Positions 1 to 8,658 of a DNA stretch of 64,000 nucleotides are shown here, one piece after another. The stretch spans positions 62,001 to 126,000 of the forward strand of contig NZ_CANLYL010000005.1 in the NCBI RefSeq assembly GCF_947495275.1, given 5' to 3'. The DNA is from an uncultured Roseobacter sp. Its GTDB lineage: Bacteria; Pseudomonadota; Alphaproteobacteria; Rhodobacterales; Rhodobacteraceae. The notes under the pieces are model-generated. The model saw only the letters and a list, made by a program, of their open reading frames with translations. It was not told where the DNA came from and searched no databases. Both the position numbers and the translations under genes were made by a program. How positions within the stretch are numbered: position 1 is the stretch's first letter; every line of letters starts with the position of its first letter.

Positions 1-2092
1 TGCGGAAGCTGATGAACCGGTCCAATCCGGTCTCCGCCGCCGTGTAGTCCGGCGAGAATTCCGCCATCCAGCTGCCAAAGAACCGATCCAGGCGCAGGGA
101 CATCATCGCGCGCATGCCAAAAGGCGTGATGCCATGTGGCTGCCCGACCTGCCAAAGCGTGTTCCAGAGGGCGCGCTGATCCATGGGATCGCAATAAATC
201 TCGTATCCCAGATCGCCTGTGTAGCTGACCTGTTGCACGATACAGTTAGTCATGCCCACGACCAACTGCCTTACGTCGAGAAACCGCATGTCACCGATGT
301 CCGCGCGGGTGGACGCCGCCAGAACGTCGCCTGCGCGTGGCCCAGCAATCTGGAACCCGGTGCGTTTGTCGGAGATATTGTCGATATGCACGCCGTCATC
401 GAGATTTTGCAGGAACCATCGCCAGTGATAGGCTTGAGCCCCGTAAGAGGCCGTAAGTTGGAATTCCGTATCGTGGATGCAGGAAATGGTGAAATCGCCG
501 ATGAGTTTGCCTTTGTGTGACAGCATAGGCGTCAGGCTGAGACGCCCGGGGGATGGCACGCGCCCGGCCATGATGCGGTTCAGCCAGTTGCGGGCCTTTG
601 TGCCAGTAACGCGGTATTTGCCGAAATTCTGCACTTCATTGATGCCGATACCTGACCGAACGGCTTTGACTTCGCGCGCGGTGGCTGCAAAGGCGTCTGA
701 GCGGCGGAAAGAGGGTGTTTCATAGCGGGGCTCATCTGCTTGTGCAAAATAATTGGCCACTTCCAGTCCGTATTGCTGCCCCCAGACGGCCCCAAGCCCG
801 GTGAAGATATCATACATTGGTGTCGTCCGGTTGGGCCGCGCGGCAGGCAATTCTTCATTGGGATAAGAGACCGAAAACCGTTTTTGGTAATTCTCGATCA
901 CTTTCGGCAATGTATAGCCCGGTGTTATCCAGTCGCCGAAACGCGCCACATCCATGGCCATGGTGTCGCGTTCGGTCTCACCTTCGATCATCCATTGCGC
1001 CAGCATCAGGCCAACCCCGCCGCCCTGGCTGAAGCCCGCCATGACGCCGCAGGCCGACCAGTAATTGCGCATGCCCGGCACCGGACCCACCAGCGGATTG
1101 CCATCCGGTGCAAAGGTGAAGGGGCCGTGGATCACGTTCTTGACGCCCGCGCGTTCCAGATCGGGGAAGCGTTTGTAGGCAAAATCAATACTGTCCTCGA
1201 TCTTGTCGAAATCATTGGGCAAAAGGTCCTGACCAAATTCCCAGCTTGTGCCGCCTACGGCCCAGGGGCGGCAGGGCTGCTCATAAAATCCGATGCAAAG
1301 GCCGCGGCCTTCCTGACGCAGATAGCTTTCACCAGCCGGGTCCATCACATGGGGGTGCTCGTGACCATCTGCCATCATCTCAACGATGAGCGGGACATCC
1401 TCGGTCACCAGATACTGATGCTCCATCGGATGCAGGGGAAAGTAAATCCCGGCCATGGCGCCCACTTCGCGCGCCCAGAGACCCGCCGCATTGACCACAT
1501 GTTCGGCATGGATGGTGCCCTTGTCGGTGACCACATCCCAACTGCCATCGCGGCGCTGGTTCGTTTCGCGCACCATGCAATGGGTTTCGATTGTAGCCCC
1601 GCCCATACGCGCGGCCTTGGCATAGGCATGTGTCGTCCCGGACGGATCAAGATGCCCGTCCAGCGGGTCGTAAAGCGCCCCGATGATGCCGTCGACATTT
1701 GTGACCGGCGCGATCTTTTTGATTTCCCCGGGCCCGACAATCTCCGTTTCCAGCCCCATGAAGCGATGTTTGGCGCGTTCGGCCAGCAACATATCAAACC
1801 GGTCGCGATTATCCGCGAGGGTCACGCCGCCCACGTGGTGCAGCCCGCAGGACATGCCCGTGATCTCCTCCAGCTCTTTGTAGAGCCGGATGGTATAGCC
1901 CTGAAGGGCGGCCATATTGGTGTCGCCATTGAGCGTGTGAAACCCGCCCGCTGCGTGCCAGGTGGAGCCAGAGGTCAGTTCCGAACGTTCCAACAGCATC
2001 ACATCCGACCACCCCAGCTTTGTGAGGTGATAGAGAACGGAAGCGCCGACAACGCCCCCGCCAATAATGGCAACACGGGTGGTAGTTTGCAT
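1..2092 (-). CDS. FAD-dependent oxidoreductase with GcvT domain (dimethylglycine/sarcosine dehydrogenase-like), 3' end outside window
   Basis: Partial gene: about 697 codons are visible and the C-terminus lies left of base 1. Translation from the ATG at 2092 starts MQTTTRVAIIGGGVVGASV, a dinucleotide-binding glycine motif, followed by LTSGSTWHAAGGFHTLNGD typical of DAO-type flavoproteins of the dimethylglycine/sarcosine dehydrogenase group. The last visible residues (SPDYTAAETGLDRF) match the late aminomethyltransferase (GcvT) part of the family. Such enzymes oxidatively demethylate N-methyl glycines and hand the one-carbon unit to tetrahydrofolate; the exact substrate cannot be told from sequence. 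It is divergent from, and clearly paralogous to, the flavoprotein starting at 2340; both share a 247-base intergenic region. Family call firm, substrate open. Confidence 0.9.
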   Translation of the reverse strand, partial: MQTTTRVAIIGGGVVGASVLYHLTKLGWSDVMLLERSELTSGSTWHAAGGFHTLNGDTNMAALQGYTIRLYKELEEITGMSCGLHHVGGVTLADNRDRFDMLLAERAKHRFMGLETEIVGPGEIKKIAPVTNVDGIIGALYDPLDGHLDPSGTTHAYAKAARMGGATIETHCMVRETNQRRDGSWDVVTDKGTIHAEHVVNAAGLWAREVGAMAGIYFPLHPMEHQYLVTEDVPLIVEMMADGHEHPHVMDPAGESYLRQEGRGLCIGFYEQPCRPWAVGGTSWEFGQDLLPNDFDKIEDSIDFAYKRFPDLERAGVKNVIHGPFTFAPDGNPLVGPVPGMRNYWSACGVMAGFSQGGGVGLMLAQWMIEGETERDTMAMDVARFGDWITPGYTLPKVIENYQKRFSVSYPNEELPAARPNRTTPMYDIFTGLGAVWGQQYGLEVANYFAQADEPRYETPSFRRSDAFAATAREVKAVRSGIGINEVQNFGKYRVTGTKARNWLNRIMAGRVPSPGRLSLTPMLSHKGKLIGDFTISCIHDTEFQLTASYGAQAYHWRWFLQNLDDGVHIDNISDKRTGFQIAGPRAGDVLAASTRADIGDMRFLDVRQLVVGMTNCIVQQVSYTGDLGYEIYCDPMDQRALWNTLWQVGQPHGITPFGMRAMMSLRLDRFFGSWMAEFSPDYTAAETGLDRFISFR

Positions 2093-2339
2093 ATCTGACA
2101 GCCTTATCTTGGGTGTTCTGGCCGCAGGTTAGAGCGTCTTTGCCCGTGAGATATCGTGAAACCGACATTTATTGTCGCTGGCTGTTGCCGCCGCCCGGCC
2201 CGACCAAGCGGGCGCCACCACGCGCAATTTCAGAACAGATTTGTACCCGCGCGACCGGATATGTCGTGAAAATGCAATCAACAACGATTTGCAGGGCGCA
2301 AGTTCGCCCAAGACACAACACATCTCAAGGACCGCATAC
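2093..2339. promoter_or_regulatory. Divergent promoter region between two flavoprotein genes, with repeats
   Basis: This 247-base interval must drive both flavoprotein genes. It holds an inverted repeat CGACA-TTTAT-TGTCG at 2163-2177. It also holds two similar direct-repeat-like stretches, GATATCGTGAAA near 2150-2161 and GATATGTCGTGAAA near 2258-2271. A CAAGGA ribosome-binding site sits just before the ATG at 2340. No known riboswitch fold was recognised. That the repeats are operators is inference. Confidence 0.4.
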
Positions 2340-4760
2340 ATGCGCACCCATGCTCAGGCCGTTGTCATCGGAGGTGGCGTCATCGGCTGCTCCATTCTTT
2401 ACCATCTGACCAAATTGGGGTGGCGCGACGTGGTGTTGCTGGAGCGCGATGAACTGACGTCCGGCTCCACATGGCATGCGGCGGCGAATATTCACGGGCT
2501 GCACGACAGCACCAACATCAGCCGCATCCAGCATTACACCATGAACCTCTACAATGGGCTGGAGGCAGAGACCGGGCAAAGCTGCGGTGTGTTTCAACCG
2601 GGGTCGCTCTATCTGGCGCAAACGGTTGAACGCGAGCATCAGTTACGTCTGCAGGCCGCCAAGGCCAAGCTATACAATATGAATTTCCATGAGGTCAGCC
2701 GGGATGAAGCCGAACGGCTGCATCCGCTGGTCAACTTCGACGGCATCCGCTGCATCATGTGGGAGCCCGATGGCGGAAACGTCGATCCCTCTGGCGTGAC
2801 CAATGCCTATGCTACCGGCGCACGGCAAAACGGGGCCGAAATCATCCGCTTTTGCCCCGTGATCGGTACGGAACAACAGCCTGATGGCAGTTGGGTCGTG
2901 CGCACGCCCAAAGGCGATATCGCAACGGAATGGGTGGTCAATGCGGCGGGTCTCTGGGGGCGGGAAGTTGCGGCACTTGCGGGGATTGAACTGCCCCTGC
3001 AACCGACAGAACACCAGTATTTTGTGACCGAAACGATTGCGGAAATTGACGCATTGGACCGGCGTTTGCCCTCTGTGGCTGACAGGGACGGCGAATATTA
3101 TCTGCGACAGGAAGGCAAGGGCCTGCTGGTCGGCGCTTATGAAAAGGACCTGCGGTTCTGGGCCGAGGACGGTACGCCGCAGGGCTTTGGCCACGAGCTT
3201 TTCGCCGATGATCTGGAGCGTATCGAAGACAATATGATGCGTGCGATAGACCGCGTGCCGGTCGTCGGCGAGGCCGGGATCAAGCGGGTCATCAACGGGC
3301 CGATGATCTGGTCGCCTGACAGCAATGTGCTTTTTGGTCCGGTGCCGGAGCTGTCCAATTACTTCTGCTGCAATGGCATCATTCCGGGGTTTTCCCAATC
3401 GGGGGGCATGGGGCTGCTGGCCGCTGACTGGATTGTCACGGGTGAAACCCGTTATGACATGTTTGCCTGGGATATGGCGCGTTTTGGGGACTGGGCCGAC
3501 AAGGCTTTCACCAAGGCCCGCGTCGGCGACCAATACGCCAACCGCTTCAAGATACATTTCCCGAATGAAGAGCGTGATGCTGGCCGTCCGATGCGCAAGC
3601 GCCCCGCTTATGAGCCTCAGCAAAAACTGGGGGCTGTTTTTGGCCTGAACTATGGCTGGGAGCATCCCTTGTGGTATGCGGACACACCCGGCATGCGCGA
3701 CACTGACGGATTTACCCGCCAGAACTGGTGGGAACCGGTCGGGCGCGAATGTCGGATGCTGCGCGACAAGGCAGGCATCATCGACATTTCGAACTTTGCC
3801 AAATACCGCTGCAAAGGTCCGGGGGCCGAAGACTGGTTGAATGCGGTCTTCGCCAACAGAATGCCTCGCTCGGTCGGACGTTCATGTCTGACGCCTCTTA
3901 TTGGGAAACGCGGCGGCATTGCCGGCGATTTCACAGTGACCCGCCTGGATGAAGATGATTTCTGGGTCATCGGATCGGGCATGGCGGAGCGCTATCACAA
4001 GCGGTTTTTCAAGGCGGTGCCGCTGCCGGAGGGCACCACATTTGAAAGCCACACAGATGTCATGTGCGGGTTTAACGTCGCCGGCCCGAAGTCGCGTGAC
4101 ATGCTGCAACGCCTGACCAACACCTCGCTTGCGACCGAGGATTTCCCCTTCATGACCAGCCGCTGGATTGACCTCTCTGGTGTTCGCGTGCTGGCCTTAC
4201 GCGTATCCTTCACCGGCGATCTTGGCTGGGAGTTGCATTGCGCGGTAGAAGATCAGGCGCGGCTTTTTGATCTGTTGATTGAAGAAGGCAGGCGCTTTGG
4301 TGCCGGTCCGGTTGGCTCACGTGCGCTGATGAGCCTGCGTGTGGAAAAAGGCTACGGCTCCTGGAGCCGTGAGTATTCTCCGGAATACTGGCCGCAGGAA
4401 GTGGGGCTCGACCGGTTGTGCAAGCTGGATAAGGATTTCCTGAACAAGCAGGCCGTTCTGGAAACCCTGGCCAAACCTGTCCGCGAAAACCTGGTGTTGT
4501 TGGCGCTCGACGCGGCGGAGACGAAGGCGTCCAACGCAGACGCCACGGGCGGTGAGCCGATCTTCAAGGACGGGCAGGGGATCGGGCGGGTAACGTCCGG
4601 TGCCTATGGTTTCAGCGTCGGCATGAGCCTTGCGCTGGCATATGTGAAGGGCGCACACCCCGGCGATGTCGTGGACGTCATGGTGCTGGGTCGGCCCCAC
4701 AAGGCCACCATTCTGCATGAACCACCCTTTGATCCCAAAGGCGCGCGGTTACGTGCCTGA
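2340..4760 (+). CDS. FAD-dependent oxidoreductase with GcvT domain (dimethylglycine/sarcosine dehydrogenase-like)
   Basis: 806 residues. The N-terminal DAO domain (about 1-370) begins VVIGGGVIG (residues 8-16) and contains LTSGSTWHAA. A short FAO_M-type middle region follows, then GcvT and GcvT C-terminal barrel domains (about 430-800) with SPEYWPQEVGLDRL near the end. This is the architecture and length of dimethylglycine/sarcosine dehydrogenase-like enzymes that feed one-carbon units to folate from methylated amines. The start is taken at the ATG at 2340, preceded by CAAGGA; an open frame runs further upstream but without family similarity. It is a divergent paralogue of the gene at 1-2092, so the two probably act on related substrates. 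Its end overlaps the convergent histidine kinase gene by 12 bases. Confidence 0.9.
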   Translation: MRTHAQAVVIGGGVIGCSILYHLTKLGWRDVVLLERDELTSGSTWHAAANIHGLHDSTNISRIQHYTMNLYNGLEAETGQSCGVFQPGSLYLAQTVEREHQLRLQAAKAKLYNMNFHEVSRDEAERLHPLVNFDGIRCIMWEPDGGNVDPSGVTNAYATGARQNGAEIIRFCPVIGTEQQPDGSWVVRTPKGDIATEWVVNAAGLWGREVAALAGIELPLQPTEHQYFVTETIAEIDALDRRLPSVADRDGEYYLRQEGKGLLVGAYEKDLRFWAEDGTPQGFGHELFADDLERIEDNMMRAIDRVPVVGEAGIKRVINGPMIWSPDSNVLFGPVPELSNYFCCNGIIPGFSQSGGMGLLAADWIVTGETRYDMFAWDMARFGDWADKAFTKARVGDQYANRFKIHFPNEERDAGRPMRKRPAYEPQQKLGAVFGLNYGWEHPLWYADTPGMRDTDGFTRQNWWEPVGRECRMLRDKAGIIDISNFAKYRCKGPGAEDWLNAVFANRMPRSVGRSCLTPLIGKRGGIAGDFTVTRLDEDDFWVIGSGMAERYHKRFFKAVPLPEGTTFESHTDVMCGFNVAGPKSRDMLQRLTNTSLATEDFPFMTSRWIDLSGVRVLALRVSFTGDLGWELHCAVEDQARLFDLLIEEGRRFGAGPVGSRALMSLRVEKGYGSWSREYSPEYWPQEVGLDRLCKLDKDFLNKQAVLETLAKPVRENLVLLALDAAETKASNADATGGEPIFKDGQGIGRVTSGAYGFSVGMSLALAYVKGAHPGDVVDVMVLGRPHKATILHEPPFDPKGARLRA

Positions 4761-6329
4761 ACCGGCCTGTGCATCAATCAACTTGATCATCTTTCCCACC
4801 GCGTTTGTCAGCGTTTTGGTGTCGACGGGTTTAACCAACTGTACGTCATTCTGGTTCACACCATTGCCGTGAATGGCCGCCTCGTTGGGGTAGCCGGACA
4901 CGTAGATCACCCGCAGACCGTCGATGACAGCGCGTGCCTCTGCGGCCAGTGCGGGGCCCTGTAGGGTGCCGGGCATGACAATATCGGTCAGCAGAATGTC
5001 AGGCCGATGTCCGTTTTCGATCATCTTGAAAGCGTCGTCGCCCGATTCCGCCTGCGAAATCCGCAGCCCCATGCCGCGCAACTGGCGCACCAGCACCTTG
5101 CGGACATCCGGCTCGTCTTCGACCACCAGAATCTTGATGTCATTGCCGTCATCTTCGAAATCAAAATACTCTGGTTTATCTGCCGGGGGTGTGTCAGGCG
5201 CTCCAACGGCGGGAAAATACATCTTTACCGTGGTTCCATGCCCAGGCTCGCTATAGATGCGGATGGCACCGGAGGATTGCTTGATGAACCCGAATACCAT
5301 CGACAGGCCAAGACCAGATCCCTTGCCAACCGGTTTCGTCGTGAAGAAAGGTTCAAAAACCTGTTCCGCGACATCGCGTGTCATGCCGCTGCCGTTGTCA
5401 GAAATGGCCAGCATCACATAGCGCCCTGGCTGAATATCCTCGTGGCGGGCCGAGATATATTCATCCGAAATTCGGACATTGCAGGTCTCAACGGTCAGCG
5501 TGGCCCCGTTTTCGGGCATGGAATATTGCGCGTTGTTGACGATGTTGATGATCGCGGTGTCGAGCAGGTGACGGTCGATCTCCACCAGCCAAAGGCCCGC
5601 GGCCACAACGGTTTCAATGCTTGTGGTCGAAGGCAGAACGCGCCTGAGCATTGAATCCATCTCGCGGATGGCGCGATTGATATTGGTCAGTTTCGGGTTG
5701 AGGTTCGCCTTGCGCCCGTAGGTCAGAAGCTGTTGCGTCAGGGCGGCGCCGCGTTCCACCGCGTTCATGGCGTCAGTGAGAAAAATCTCGCGTTCCTCTG
5801 AATCGAAATCCAGCTTAATGAATTCGAGGTTTCCCTGCACGACTGTCAGCAGATTGTTGAAATCATGTGCAACGCCTCCCACAAGGCGACCGATGGCATC
5901 TGTGCGCTGACTTTGAACCAGTTCTGCCTGCGCGCGCTTGGCTTCGGTGTTGTCGAACATGACGGCAAGGGACCGTTCGAAATTCCCTTCAGCATCGTAT
6001 TCTGCGATCGCGGATAGAAGCACCGGCAACGGAGAGCCGTCTTTTCGCACAAAGACATATTCGACATTGGCCATACTGCCTTTGCGATAGAATTCGGGCA
6101 ACACCGTTTGCAGCGCGTATTTTCTGGACTTTTCTGTCAGAAAGTCAGTCGATGGCCTGCCCACCATTTCCTCTGTCTTATAGCCAAGTTTACTGCTCCA
6201 GAAGCGGCTCACTTTCAGGAGGATGCCCTTGTCGTCTATAGAGTGCATCAGGATCGGTGCTGCTTCAAAAAGCGGCTCAAATGGATCGTCCCCGGCGTTT
6301 TGCCAGAACTGTAAAATATTGTTTGTCAT
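4749..6329 (-). CDS. Hybrid sensor histidine kinase (PAS-HisKA-HATPase-REC)
   Basis: 526 residues, no membrane segment visible, so probably a cytosolic sensor. Order: one PAS domain (about 17-130, with EEMVGRPSTDF), an H-box GGVAHDFNN with phospho-accepting His155, an HATPase domain with N-box (NIVNNAQYS), DNGSGM and GKGSGLGLS (about 250-375), and a C-terminal receiver (about 398-515) with acidic pocket VEDEPDVR and Asp449 in LLTDIVMPG. It would autophosphorylate and pass phosphate to its own receiver; no response regulator or Hpt partner is adjacent. The PAS lacks the flavin-binding cysteine motif of LOV domains, so the signal is unknown. A perfect palindrome lies just upstream of the start. 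Confidence 0.92.
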   Translation of the reverse strand: MTNNILQFWQNAGDDPFEPLFEAAPILMHSIDDKGILLKVSRFWSSKLGYKTEEMVGRPSTDFLTEKSRKYALQTVLPEFYRKGSMANVEYVFVRKDGSPLPVLLSAIAEYDAEGNFERSLAVMFDNTEAKRAQAELVQSQRTDAIGRLVGGVAHDFNNLLTVVQGNLEFIKLDFDSEEREIFLTDAMNAVERGAALTQQLLTYGRKANLNPKLTNINRAIREMDSMLRRVLPSTTSIETVVAAGLWLVEIDRHLLDTAIINIVNNAQYSMPENGATLTVETCNVRISDEYISARHEDIQPGRYVMLAISDNGSGMTRDVAEQVFEPFFTTKPVGKGSGLGLSMVFGFIKQSSGAIRIYSEPGHGTTVKMYFPAVGAPDTPPADKPEYFDFEDDGNDIKILVVEDEPDVRKVLVRQLRGMGLRISQAESGDDAFKMIENGHRPDILLTDIVMPGTLQGPALAAEARAVIDGLRVIYVSGYPNEAAIHGNGVNQNDVQLVKPVDTKTLTNAVGKMIKLIDAQAGSGT

Positions 6330-6350
6330 AGCCCCCCGCCGGACGCGACA

Positions 6351-6366
6351 TTGAGCAAATGCTCAA
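6351..6366. promoter_or_regulatory. Perfect palindrome TTGAGCA-AA-TGCTCAA upstream of histidine kinase
   Basis: Seven-base arms separated by two bases, 22 bases before the histidine kinase start (6329, minus strand) and inside the 131-base gap behind the CorC-type gene. Spacing would suit an operator or a short RNA hairpin in the leader. No T-run follows, so it is not a standard terminator. Function is inference. Confidence 0.35.
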
Positions 6367-6460
6367 ATTGCAGGCAATTAATACCCCAAAAACAGGCTGT
6401 TGGCGACAATTTTGCGCATCAGCATTCAAACTGCTGCTGTGCCATGCGGTTTTCCGCAGA

Positions 6461-7768
6461 TCAGAGGGGGCGAATTTTCAACTCGGTGATCCGGTTGCCA
6501 TCTCTTGCAACCACTTCAAATCGAAATCCGTGGAAAGAGAACACCTGTCCCGATGTCGGGATCATCTGAGCCTCATGAATAACCAAGCCGGCAACCGTAT
6601 TCGCCTCGTCATCGGGCAGGTTCCAGTCGGTGGCGCGGTTGAGGTCGCGAATGGTCATCGCACCATCAACGGCAAATTGCCCGTCATCCCCGCTGGTCAC
6701 CGATTGCTCCGCATCAGGGTCGAATTCATCGGTAATTTCCCCAACGATTTCTTCGAGGATGTCTTCAAGAGTGATCAACCCCTGAAGGGAGCCATATTCA
6801 TCAACCACCAGGGCAAAATGTGTCCGACGGCGCAGGAACTGGCGCATCTGTTCGTCCAGTGTCGAGGTTTCGGGCACAAAATAGGGCTTCATCGCCACAT
6901 CGGTGATTTTGAAGCTCTTGAGCTTGGCGGCATCCCCGTCAGGACCGCCAATGAGTTTATACATTGCGCGCAGCAGGTCCTTGGCATGGATGACCCCGAT
7001 CAGGTTTTCGGGATCGTCCCGAAAAACCGGCAAACGCGTATAGTTGGATTTCAAACACTGATCGAGGATATCCTGCGGGCTGTCATCGGCATTGATCATC
7101 TCAATGCCCGAGCGGTGCAGCATGATTTCTTCTACAGTTCGGTCGTTGAGATCCAGCGCACCAAGAATACGGTCACGATCTTCCTTTTCAACCACCCCTT
7201 CGGAGTGGCCAAGTTGCAGGGCACCTGCAATTTCCTCGCGTACGGCGAGGATATTGCTGTCGGGATCAGTTGTAATGCCGAAAATCCGCAGGACACCGCG
7301 CACCAGCAGGCGCACGGCGGCCACGACCGGCGAAAACACCGTCACCACAAGCGAAATAGGGCGGGAGACCAGAGCGGCGGCTGTTTCTGAGTTGGTAATT
7401 GCATATGTCTTGGGCAGGACCTCGGCAAAGATCAAGACCAGCAGGGTCATGACAAGCGTCGCCAATGCCACGCCGCTTTCACCAAAAGCGCGGGTGAATA
7501 TGGCGGTGGCAAGGGATGCCGCCAGAATGTTTACAAGGTTGTTTCCCAAAAGCACGGAGCCAATCAGCCGCTCATTGTCCTCGGTAATCTTCAACGCCCG
7601 TTCCGCGCCGCGCGACCCTTTGTCGGCCTGCGCTCTCAACTTGCCACGCGATGCGGCGGTCAGTGCTGTTTCGGACCCTGAGAAAAACCCCGACAGCACC
7701 AGCAGAAACAGGATCACGCCACAGGTGAGCCAGAAAGATTGATCAAGCGTTGCAGTCGCCGTTTCCAT
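6461..7768 (-). CDS. HlyC/CorC family transporter (CNNM/DUF21 - CBS pair - CorC_HlyC)
   Basis: 435 residues from METATATLDQSF. The N-terminal DUF21/CNNM membrane domain (about 10-185) has FFSGSETALTAAS and several hydrophobic helices. Two CBS domains (about 200-335) and a C-terminal transporter-associated CorC_HlyC domain (about 350-430) follow. Members act in magnesium/cobalt efflux or homeostasis; the older haemolysin label is historical. The start at 7768 was preferred over an upstream in-frame one because an AAAGG site precedes it and the family begins here. It runs in the same direction as the downstream histidine kinase (131-base gap) and is divergent from the phosphoesterase-like gene at 7843. 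Confidence 0.9.
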   Translation of the reverse strand: METATATLDQSFWLTCGVILFLLVLSGFFSGSETALTAASRGKLRAQADKGSRGAERALKITEDNERLIGSVLLGNNLVNILAASLATAIFTRAFGESGVALATLVMTLLVLIFAEVLPKTYAITNSETAAALVSRPISLVVTVFSPVVAAVRLLVRGVLRIFGITTDPDSNILAVREEIAGALQLGHSEGVVEKEDRDRILGALDLNDRTVEEIMLHRSGIEMINADDSPQDILDQCLKSNYTRLPVFRDDPENLIGVIHAKDLLRAMYKLIGGPDGDAAKLKSFKITDVAMKPYFVPETSTLDEQMRQFLRRRTHFALVVDEYGSLQGLITLEDILEEIVGEITDEFDPDAEQSVTSGDDGQFAVDGAMTIRDLNRATDWNLPDDEANTVAGLVIHEAQMIPTSGQVFSFHGFRFEVVARDGNRITELKIRPL

Positions 7769-7842
7769 TTGGAATGATACCTTTGAAAGAGTTTGCCTAT
7801 GTATGGGCATCGGACCTGCGTCAATCAAGGGAGGAGCGGCAG

Positions 7843-8658
7843 ATGCACCGTGATCTGGGCATAATCAATGGTCCGGTGTTGCTGTTTGGCGGGCCCTATT
7901 CCAATCTGCACGCCTTGCAGGCGCTCATCGCGGATGCTGATCGCTTTCAGATCAGGGGCCATCACATGATCTGTACCGGGGATGTGGTAGCCTATTGCGG
8001 CGCGCCTGCGCAAACCGTGGATACCATTCGGCAGATGGGGGCTTCGGTTGTTGCGGGAAACTGCGAAAAACAGCTGGCAGAGAACGCACCTGACTGCGGT
8101 TGCGGTTTCGACGCGGACAGCGCTTGTGATCTATTGAGCCAAGGGTGGTATCCGTTTGCGAATGCACGCGTGGACCCCAAGGCGCGGCGTTGGATGGGGC
8201 ATTGCCCGGATATTCTGAGTTTTCGGCATCAGGGCGCGCGGTATGCGGTGATCCATGGCGGTTGGACGGAGATCGCCCGTTTTATCTGGCCGAATAGTTC
8301 AAATGCCGTATTCGAAATGGAATGGTGCGCCATCGAAAGCAGCATAGGCGCTGTTGACCACGTGATTGCGGGCCATTGTGGGCTGGCCTTCGTGAAAGAG
8401 ACACCGCAAGGGCGTTGGATCAACCCCGGTGTGATCGGAATGCCGCCCAATGACGGGCGCCAACAAACCCGATATGGCATTCTTGACGGCGGCGAGGTGC
8501 AAATCCATCGCCTCAGCTACGATGCCGAAGCCGCCGCTGCCGCGATGCGCGCGGCGGGGCTTACAGGTGGCTATGAGGCGGCGCTGCTCAGCGGTTACTG
8601 GCCGTCCGAGGATATCCTGCCGGTCTCTTTGCGGGGACCGTCCTTGGCCAATGGATGA
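7843..8658 (+). CDS. Metallophosphoesterase-like protein with degenerate first metal motif
   Basis: 271 residues with the overall motif order of calcineurin-like phosphoesterases: block I as FGGPYSNLHALQAL, block II TGDVVAYCG, block III GNCEKQL, then VIHGGW and AGHCGL. In active enzymes block I is D-x-H-G-N; here the Asp and His are replaced (GGPYSN), so one metal site should be impaired while the later Asp, Asn and His ligands remain. The start ATG at 7843 has an excellent GGGAGGAG site. The 3' end overlaps convergent xerD by 64 bases. Either it uses a single metal, or it binds ligand without catalysis. Fold assignment good, activity doubtful. Confidence 0.78.
   Translation: MHRDLGIINGPVLLFGGPYSNLHALQALIADADRFQIRGHHMICTGDVVAYCGAPAQTVDTIRQMGASVVAGNCEKQLAENAPDCGCGFDADSACDLLSQGWYPFANARVDPKARRWMGHCPDILSFRHQGARYAVIHGGWTEIARFIWPNSSNAVFEMEWCAIESSIGAVDHVIAGHCGLAFVKETPQGRWINPGVIGMPPNDGRQQTRYGILDGGEVQIHRLSYDAEAAAAAMRAAGLTGGYEAALLSGYWPSEDILPVSLRGPSLANG

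Noticed and set aside
740-2098. Long open frame on the plus strand (452 codons)
   Set aside because: It is the opposite strand of the flavoprotein gene at 1-2092; its translation matches no family.
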